DNA of 17,619 nucleotides from Microbacteriaceae bacterium UBA963 (GTDB taxonomy: Bacteria; Actinomycetota; Actinomycetes; Actinomycetales; Microbacteriaceae). A model generated the notes under the pieces. That model searched no databases and had not been told where the DNA came from. It saw only the letters and a list, made by a program, of their open reading frames with translations. The stretch lies in assembly GCA_002292955.1 (NCBI GenBank), contig DBCH01000090.1, positions 1 through 17,619 of the forward strand, read 5' to 3'. A program made the position numbers and the translations under genes. Numbering within the stretch: the first letter of the stretch is position 1; every line of letters begins with the position of its first letter. Shown piece by piece: positions 13,871-17,619 of the stretch.

Positions 13871-14540
13871 GCATGGCTCGACTGGCCTCCTGCATGGCAT
13901 CGCTGTGTTCTTCGCGCTCGCGGCGTAATGCCTCCATGTCGTAACCGGCGCTTTCCACCCACTCCCGCGAATCCGACAGCCATCTCTCATGCATTTCGGG
14001 CGTGGTCTCGGGATGGAATTGAACTGCCAGTGCCCAGTCGTCGACCGCGAATGCCTCGTTGGCGTATTCGCTCGACCCGGCGAGATGTGTTGCCCCCGCG
14101 GGAAGAGTGAACGTATCGCCGTGCCATTGCATCACCGGCACGTCCGAAAAGAATCGCACGGGAGATGACTGGCCGGCTGGCGTGGGCGTCACCACCCGGA
14201 AACCTACGACAGTCTCGTCACCGCGATAAACCTCGGCGCCGAGAGCACTGGCCATAATCTGTGCGCCGAAGCACACACCCAGGGTGGGACGTTCGTGCGC
14301 GGCCCGCGCCGCGAGCCATGCTTCTTCACGGGCGATGTAGGGATGATCGTTCTTTTCGTAAACCCCGTGGTCGTTGCCGAGCACCACCACGAGGTCAACG
14401 TCTTCCGGTCGCTCATCAAACGCGTAGTGACGTGCGTCGACAACGGTGAGGTCGTAGTGGGCCTCAATCAACACCTGCTCCAGGTTGCCCAGGTGGATCG
14501 TGGGATCGTGCTGAACAACAAGAGCTCTCCTGCGCATCAC
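13833..14540 (-). CDS. Class I glutamine amidotransferase-like protein
   Basis: This 235-residue protein has the GATase1 fold with an intact triad. It has nucleophile C90 in the elbow LGVCFGAQIM, H176 and E178 in AVQFHPETT, and the oxyanion region VVVLGNDHGVYE. WHGDTF (139-144) is also typical. There is no synthase domain attached and no partner gene nearby. It belongs with stand-alone GMP-synthase-like amidotransferases, some of which hydrolyse gamma-glutamyl compounds; the actual substrate is unknown. Start choice is ambiguous: GTG (14538-14540) or the adjacent ATG (14535-14537), with GAGGGAG a few bases upstream on the minus strand favouring the ATG. The 3' end overlaps tadA by 38 bp. It is divergent from proC across about 70 bp. 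Confidence 0.9.
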   Translation of the reverse strand: MMRRRALVVQHDPTIHLGNLEQVLIEAHYDLTVVDARHYAFDERPEDVDLVVVLGNDHGVYEKNDHPYIAREEAWLAARAAHERPTLGVCFGAQIMASALGAEVYRGDETVVGFRVVTPTPAGQSSPVRFFSDVPVMQWHGDTFTLPAGATHLAGSSEYANEAFAVDDWALAVQFHPETTPEMHERWLSDSREWVESAGYDMEALRREREEHSDAMQEASRAMLTEWLANLEKKR

Positions 14541-14597
14541 TCCACTCCCTCAGAACTATTCACCGGCGGCCTCCCTCGAAGCGCTCAGCCACAATCC

Positions 14598-14603
14598 TAG
14601 AAT
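14598..14603 (+). promoter_or_regulatory. Candidate -10 box (TAGAAT) giving a leaderless proC mRNA
   Basis: TAGAAT is followed by 6 nt and a GTG at 14610. The in-frame GTG at 14604 directly abuts the box and would lie upstream of the expected transcription start, so 14610 is the better start. Confidence 0.5.
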
Positions 14604-14609
14604 GTGCAC

Positions 14610-15461
14610 GTGACCCAAGAATCAACGCTGCAGTTGCCCGCCATCGCCATTCTGGGCGCGGGCTCCATGGGCCGCGCAATTCTCCAGGGGTTGCTCGCGC
14701 CCCAGGTGCACGTTGTCGCAGGGATTCGCATCACGAATCGTCGCCCCGAGGCTGCTGCCGACTTTGACACCGAACCTCGAGTCTCCGCGTGGGTCACGAG
14801 CACGAATGTGGATGCCAATCGAGAGGCGGTGCGCGGTGCCGCGGTCGTGATCGTTGCCGTAAAGCCCGCCGACGTTGAAGCGTTGTTGGCAGAGGTCGCG
14901 GCTGACCTTGCTGATGACGCGGTTGTGGTGAGTGTTGCCGCCGGTAAAACTTTGGAACAGCTTCAACGGGCCGCGGGAGACACGCGTGCCGTGATGCGCG
15001 CCATGCCCAACACCCCCGCACAGATTCGCCGTGGGGTAACCGGAATCGCTGTCGGTGACCACGTGAGCGCAGCACAGCGCGATCTCGTGGAGAGCGTGTT
15101 CGCCACGGTGGGCAGCGTCGTAGTGGTTGATGAGGAGCGCCTGAACGCACTCACGTCGATCTCTGGCTCGGGGCCGGCATACGTTTTCTATCTCATCGAA
15201 CAGTGGGAGCAGGCCGCCCGTGAGCTGGGCTTCTCTCACGCCGAGGCGGCGCTTCTCGTGCGCGAGACCGTCCGCGGTGCGGCCGAGTTAGTGCTCGCTT
15301 CGGGCGAGGAGCCCGAGGAACTTCGTCGCCGTGTGACCAGCCCGAACGGAACCACCGAGCGCGCCATCGCGGTGCTACAGCAAGCCCACCTTGCCGAGAT
15401 CCTCGACGAGGCGATGCAGGCGGCCATGGCCCGCGCGCGCGAGATTGCGGCGGACAGCTAG
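14610..15461 (+). CDS. proC: Pyrroline-5-carboxylate reductase
   Basis: This 283-residue enzyme performs the last step of proline biosynthesis, reducing 1-pyrroline-5-carboxylate with NAD(P)H. The N-terminal Rossmann motif is AILGAGSMGRAI. Mid-protein blocks are VVIVAVKP and MRAMPNTPAQIRRGVTGI. The C-terminal dimerisation/active-site signature runs from ISGSGPAYVFYLIE through LVRETVRGAAEL to RRRVTSPNGTTERAI. The length is normal. I place the start at GTG 14610 because the -10-like TAGAAT ends at 14603. The downstream ArsR-like gene has its own promoter-like box. The proC - HTH gene - bS22 order is conserved in actinobacteria. Confidence 0.95.
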   Translation: MTQESTLQLPAIAILGAGSMGRAILQGLLAPQVHVVAGIRITNRRPEAAADFDTEPRVSAWVTSTNVDANREAVRGAAVVIVAVKPADVEALLAEVAADLADDAVVVSVAAGKTLEQLQRAAGDTRAVMRAMPNTPAQIRRGVTGIAVGDHVSAAQRDLVESVFATVGSVVVVDEERLNALTSISGSGPAYVFYLIEQWEQAARELGFSHAEAALLVRETVRGAAELVLASGEEPEELRRRVTSPNGTTERAIAVLQQAHLAEILDEAMQAAMARAREIAADS

Positions 15462-15511
15462 CAGCAGAGCGTCTGGTTCGGCCGCCCGGCGCGGGTTGGG
15501 GCAAGCGGGGG

Positions 15512-15517
15512 TAACAT
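15512..15517 (+). promoter_or_regulatory. Candidate -10 box (TAACAT) giving a leaderless ArsR-like mRNA
   Basis: TAACAT is followed by 7 nt and the ATG at 15525; there is no Shine-Dalgarno. The short AT-rich stretch contrasts with the G-rich sequence before it. Confidence 0.5.
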
Positions 15518-15524
15518 ATATTCC

Positions 15525-16058
15525 ATGGCCGACATATTTGACGTAATCTCTGACGCCACTCGGCGCGACATCCTCGCTCTGCTGCTGAAGCGCACCGCAA
15601 CGGCCACGCCCGAGTTGAGTGTGAGTGATCTGGTGGCGCACACCAAGCTCTCGCAGCCCACGGTTTCCAAGCAGCTGAAGGTCTTGCGTGACGCCGGGCT
15701 CGTCGCGGTGCGCGAAGACGGACAGCACCGCTACTACCGCCTCGACACGGCGCCGCTCGCCAGCCTGGGCGCCTGGCTTCAGGGATTTGCTCCCCAGGCC
15801 GCCGGTCCCCATTCTGCCGGGTCACGTTCTGCGGGACCCAGCTCTGCGGCGCCCCGGTCGTCGGGCACAGCCTCGTCAGCTGCCCCACCCGTTGAGGGGC
15901 AGAGCGTTTTGCCCGAAGACATTCGTGCAGCGGCGGCTGGGGCGGGAGCCGCTGTCGCTTCGGCTCTCTTTCGCATCCAGGAAGCGTGGACCGACCTCTC
16001 GGGACAGGCAAAACAGGCGGCCGCGCGGGCTGCCGAAGAGCTGCGCAAGCGCTCGTAG
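15525..16058 (+). CDS. ArsR-fold winged-helix regulator with extended C-terminus
   Basis: This is a 177-residue protein. Residues 1-80 form an ArsR-type winged helix: DIFDVISDATRRDILALLL, ELSVSDLVAHTKLSQPTVSKQLKVLR and a wing ending in GQHRYYRLD. The alpha3 metal site of arsenic sensors (ELCVCDL) appears here as ELSVSDL, without cysteines, so metal sensing by that site is unlikely. Residues 91-124 are a low-complexity Ala/Ser/Gly/Pro/Arg linker. Residues 130-177 are Ala-rich helices ending in a basic tail. Most ArsR proteins are about 100-120 residues, so the second half is an addition. The gene lies between proC and bS22, the slot held in mycobacteria by a different small HTH protein. Target and signal are unknown. 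Confidence 0.85.
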   Translation: MADIFDVISDATRRDILALLLKRTATATPELSVSDLVAHTKLSQPTVSKQLKVLRDAGLVAVREDGQHRYYRLDTAPLASLGAWLQGFAPQAAGPHSAGSRSAGPSSAAPRSSGTASSAAPPVEGQSVLPEDIRAAAAGAGAAVASALFRIQEAWTDLSGQAKQAAARAAEELRKRS

Positions 16059-16091
16059 CCGGTGCGGTCAGCGTGCCTGGCTCATCTCGGC

Positions 16092-16097
16092 TAGACT
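16092..16097 (+). promoter_or_regulatory. Candidate -10 box (TAGACT) for the bS22 transcript
   Basis: TAGACT fits TANNNT and lies 34 nt after the ArsR-like gene, implying a leader of about 72 nt in front of bS22. No clear -35 is seen. Confidence 0.35.
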
Positions 16098-16175
16098 TTT
16101 GCGAGGCACAGAGTTGCCCGCATTCCCGGCTCATCGCGACTCCGCGGTGAGCAATCAACTGTAAGAGGTACCTTC

Positions 16176-16274
16176 GTGGGTTCAGTTATAAAGAAGCGTC
16201 GCAAGCGTATGGCGAAGAAGAAGCACCGTAAGTTGCTTCGTAAGACTCGCCACCAGCGTCGCAACAAGAAGTAG
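16176..16274 (+). CDS. 30S ribosomal protein bS22 (AURKAIP1/COX24-type), 32 residues
   Basis: GTG at 16176 opens a 32-codon frame starting MGSVIKKRRKRMAKKKHRK and ending QRRNKK; 18 of 32 residues are Lys or Arg. This closely matches the actinobacterial bS22 protein seen in mycobacterial 30S subunits, which begins with the same MGSVIKKRRKRM (from memory). GAGG at 16165-16168, 7 nt before the GTG, supports the start. It is too short for most ORF cut-offs. It is followed after 9 nt by a DUF836 glutaredoxin-like gene and probably shares its transcript. The context after proC and an HTH gene is as in other actinobacteria. Confidence 0.93.
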   Translation: MGSVIKKRRKRMAKKKHRKLLRKTRHQRRNKK

Positions 16275-16283
16275 CAACTTCTC

Positions 16284-16538
16284 ATGTCCGTCTCAGTGAC
16301 TCTCATCGGTCGCGACGGATGTCACCTGTGTGACGATGCCCGTGCCATCGTTCTCGACGTTGTTTCGAGACACGATGGCATTGCATTTTGCGAGCTGTCG
16401 ATTGATGATGACGAAAACCTCGCGAATCGCTATCGTGAAGAAATCCCTGTGGTCCTGATTGACAACGAGGTTCACAACTTTTGGCGCATCGACGCGGATC
16501 GCTTGGATCGCGCACTTACCGAAAGGATTCGACCATGA
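16284..16538 (+). CDS. DUF836/glutaredoxin-like protein
   Basis: This 84-residue thioredoxin-fold protein has an active-site C13-H-L-C16 (DGCHLCDDA) and the cis-proline segment EEIPVV (P55). It also has the NEVHNFWRID end typical of DUF836 glutaredoxin-like proteins. It presumably does thiol-disulfide exchange in the cytosol; the partner is unknown. It starts 9 nt after the bS22 stop without a strong ribosome-binding site, suggesting coupling. Its TGA stop overlaps the next gene's ATG in ATGA (16535-16538). Confidence 0.88.
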   Translation: MSVSVTLIGRDGCHLCDDARAIVLDVVSRHDGIAFCELSIDDDENLANRYREEIPVVLIDNEVHNFWRIDADRLDRALTERIRP

Positions 16539-16843
16539 CCATCAGTCACGTCGTGATGTGGCACCTCAAGGGAGAGACGCCTGCCGAGAAGGCCGTGAGT
16601 GCCGAGCGAGTGAGAAGCGTTCTTCTCCCGCTCGTCGAGCGCATCCCCCAGATCATCTCGATGACACTGCACGACAGCGTGGTGCACGAGGCGAGAAATG
16701 CCGACCTCATTTTGTTGAGCGAGTTCGCCTCGGTCGACGATCTTTTGGCCTACCAGGTTCATCCCGACCACGAGGCCGCCGCGGCCGTGATTCGCTCGGT
16801 GACCACCGACCGCGTCGTGGGTGACTGGATCACCGGCGCCTAG
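16535..16843 (+). CDS. Dabb-family (stress-responsive A/B barrel) protein
   Basis: This 102-residue ferredoxin-like dimeric alpha/beta-barrel protein begins MTISHVVMWHLKGETPAE. It has the family's N-terminal HVV-W strand, the LPLVERIPQI helix region and the block SVDDLLAYQVHPDHEAAAAVI. Dabb proteins have varied or unknown functions, including some polyketide cyclases, so none is assigned. The start at 16535 has GAAAGG about 9 nt upstream and overlaps the DUF836 stop by 4 bp (ATGA); the frame extends further upstream but only inside the preceding gene. It is the last gene of the bS22 transcription unit. Confidence 0.9.
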   Translation: MTISHVVMWHLKGETPAEKAVSAERVRSVLLPLVERIPQIISMTLHDSVVHEARNADLILLSEFASVDDLLAYQVHPDHEAAAAVIRSVTTDRVVGDWITGA

Positions 16844-16847
16844 CCAC

Positions 16848-16890
16848 AAAAAAATTCGGTCCGAACTCCGCGAGGGAGCCCGGACCGAAT
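16848..16890 (-). terminator. Rho-independent terminator of the PLDc_N/SHOCT gene
   Basis: ATTCGGTCCG (16854-16863) and CGGACCGAAT (16881-16890) form a perfect 10-bp stem, with an inner CTCC/GGAG stem around GCGAG. On the minus strand it is followed by a run of T (complement of the A-run at 16848-16853). On the plus strand it lacks a T-run, so it would end the Dabb transcript less well. Confidence 0.9.
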
Positions 16891-16902
16891 GATGCGGAAC
16901 AA

Positions 16903-17283
16903 CTAGCCCGCGAGGATCTTCTTCTTCAGTGCTGTGAATTCAGTGTCGGTGATGGCACCCGACTTCTTGAGCTTCTCGGCCTTGGCGATTTCGTCGGCAT
17001 GTGATGCCCCGGCGACCTCGCGAATGTAGTCGTCCTGTTCCTTCTTGAACTCTGCCACGGCGGCTGCCTGGCGCTTGGCCATACCGTTTCCGCGAGCAAT
17101 GACGTAGATCAGAACGCCGAGCCACCAGGTGACGATGAGCAGAATAACCCATCCGGCCTTGGCCCAACCGTTGAGTTTGTGGTCGTTGAAGAGGTCACTG
17201 ATGATCGAGAAGAGGAGCATGAAGTAGGCCACGAAGACAAAGGCGAGAAGTACCCACCAGATGAGATCTAGGAACATTGCCAT
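16903..17283 (-). CDS. PLDc_N / SHOCT-domain membrane protein
   Basis: This is a 126-residue protein. Two membrane segments (about 7-30 and 45-63) form a PLDc_N-like domain containing WWVLLAFVFVAY and NGWAKAGWVILLIVTWWLG. A charged helix (70-92) follows, then a SHOCT domain (97-124) with LKKSGAITDTEFTALKKKIL. SHOCT is a short oligomerisation/interaction module found at protein C-termini; no enzyme activity is expected. I place the start at the ATG at 17281-17283, with AGAAAGG 8 nt upstream on the minus strand. The frame extends to 17364, but that part is Arg/Cys-rich and overlaps the promoter region. A candidate -10, TATAGT, is the complement of 17338-17343. It is divergent from the last gene. 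Confidence 0.9.
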   Translation of the reverse strand: MAMFLDLIWWVLLAFVFVAYFMLLFSIISDLFNDHKLNGWAKAGWVILLIVTWWLGVLIYVIARGNGMAKRQAAAVAEFKKEQDDYIREVAGASHADEIAKAEKLKKSGAITDTEFTALKKKILAG

Positions 17284-17337
17284 GGGAAGAACCTTTCTAA
17301 AGGGACGGCGGCGTGCGCAGACGGCACGACATGCGCA

Positions 17338-17343
17338 ACTATA
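17338..17343 (-). promoter_or_regulatory. Candidate -10 box (TATAGT) of the PLDc_N/SHOCT gene
   Basis: TATAGT on the minus strand is close to the TATAAT consensus and would give a leader of about 45-50 nt carrying the AGAAAGG ribosome-binding site. It lies only 6 bp from the opposite-strand TAGAAT box of the glutaredoxin gene. Confidence 0.45.
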
Positions 17344-17349
17344 GCGACT

Positions 17350-17355
17350 TAGAAT
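17350..17355 (+). promoter_or_regulatory. Candidate -10 box (TAGAAT) giving a leaderless glutaredoxin mRNA
   Basis: TAGAAT is followed by 7 nt and the ATG at 17363, with no Shine-Dalgarno. ACGACA at 17326-17331 (18-nt spacer) shares GACA with the -35 consensus. Confidence 0.5.
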
Positions 17356-17362
17356 GAGCACC

Positions 17363-17619
17363 ATGACGTATCACGAGCCAGACCGCATCACCATGTTCGG
17401 CGCCGAATGGTGCGGCGACTGCCGCCGGAGCAAGAAACTGCTCGACACTCTTGGCGTGGATTATGACTACATCGACCTCGAGGCCGTCGAAGACGCCGCG
17501 TCAGAGGCCGAGGCAATTGCGGGCCGCAAGAACATTCCCGTGATTGCGTTCCCCGACGGCACCCATCAGGTGGAGCCCTCGGATCCCGACCTGCACGCCA
17601 AGCTCACGGCCCTCGGCGC
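17363..17619 (+). CDS. Glutaredoxin / mycoredoxin-like protein, 5' part (cut by window end)
   Basis: The frame gives 85 residues from ATG 17363 and runs off the window without a stop. It is a thioredoxin-fold protein starting MTYHEPDRITMFGAEWCGDC. The active site is C17-G-D-C20 (WCGDCRRSKKLLD) and the cis-Pro is P59 in KNIPVIAFPDGT. Actinobacteria use mycothiol rather than glutathione, and such proteins (mycoredoxins, usually CGYC or CPYC) reduce mycothiol mixed disulfides. The CGDC variant makes the exact partner unsure. The start is supported by the -10 box 7 nt upstream. It is probably nearly complete, since family members are about 80-100 residues. Confidence 0.9.
   Translation, partial: MTYHEPDRITMFGAEWCGDCRRSKKLLDTLGVDYDYIDLEAVEDAASEAEAIAGRKNIPVIAFPDGTHQVEPSDPDLHAKLTALG

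Noticed and set aside
15525..16058. Arsenic/metal-sensing ArsR
   Set aside because: The alpha3 cysteines are replaced by serines, and no ars genes are nearby.
15193..16158. 321-residue open frame on minus across proC and the ArsR-like gene
   Set aside because: It crosses two well-supported genes and an intergenic promoter region and is Arg/Pro/Ala-rich low complexity.
16848..16890. Bidirectional terminator for both the Dabb and SHOCT genes
   Set aside because: A T-run follows the stem only on the minus strand; plus-strand termination is possible but weakly supported.
1..17619. CRISPR arrays, tRNA/rRNA genes, riboswitches, insertion sequences, prophage or integrase genes
   Set aside because: I looked for regular repeats, cloverleaf or conserved RNA patterns, terminal inverted repeats and transposase motifs and saw none.

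Overview
This window reads as chromosomal DNA from a high-GC actinobacterium, most likely a member of Micrococcales/Microbacteriaceae. I base that on the GC-rich codon use, the frequent GTG starts, the proC - HTH regulator - bS22 order with a DUF836 glutaredoxin nearby (an order known from actinobacteria such as mycobacteria), a mycoredoxin-like protein, a PLDc_N/SHOCT protein, and many promoter-like TANNNT boxes placed so that the transcript would start at the start codon. No rRNA, tRNA, CRISPR array, transposase or phage gene was seen. This looks like a housekeeping and light-accessory stretch rather than an island.

Layout. (1) 1-1665, plus strand: the 3' part of class II fumarase (fumC), followed with no gap by an aquaporin-family channel. 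(2) 1662-6958, minus strand: an ABC exporter half-transporter, an aldo/keto reductase, a PadR-family repressor with a perfect 16-bp palindrome just upstream, and an ABC1/UbiB-family atypical kinase 3 nt behind padR. The kinase gene converges on the aquaporin gene and both stop codons share one CTAG. (3) 7153-10128: a class III (HemL-like) aminotransferase on plus and an aldehyde dehydrogenase on minus. They converge on a region holding two strong terminators, one for each strand. (4) 10295-12321: a small four-helix membrane protein that I recognise as EXPERA/TMEM97-like, convergent with a class I DNA photolyase. (5) 12522-14540: an orphan OmpR-type winged-helix regulator whose N-terminus is not a receiver domain; divergently, the tRNA adenosine deaminase tadA, whose 3' end overlaps a class I glutamine amidotransferase-like gene by 38 bp. 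(6) 14610-16843, plus strand: proC, an ArsR-fold regulator without the canonical metal ligands, the 32-residue ribosomal protein bS22, a DUF836 glutaredoxin-like protein and a Dabb-domain protein, the last two overlapping by ATGA. (7) 16903-17619: a PLDc_N/SHOCT membrane protein on minus and, divergently, the 5' end of a CGDC glutaredoxin/mycoredoxin-like gene cut by the window edge.

The most interesting items are the bacterial TMEM97/EXPERA-like protein; a repeated TANNNT-(6 to 8 nt)-ATG/GTG layout at six genes that predicts leaderless mRNAs; the PadR palindrome beside padR-ubiB; and the receiverless winged-helix regulator with an unidentified N-terminal domain. I see no clearly new multi-gene defence or biosynthetic system. 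No stretch longer than 300 bases lacks a gene; the longest intergenic regions (13155-13396, 12322-12521, 6959-7152) are described through the sites found in them.
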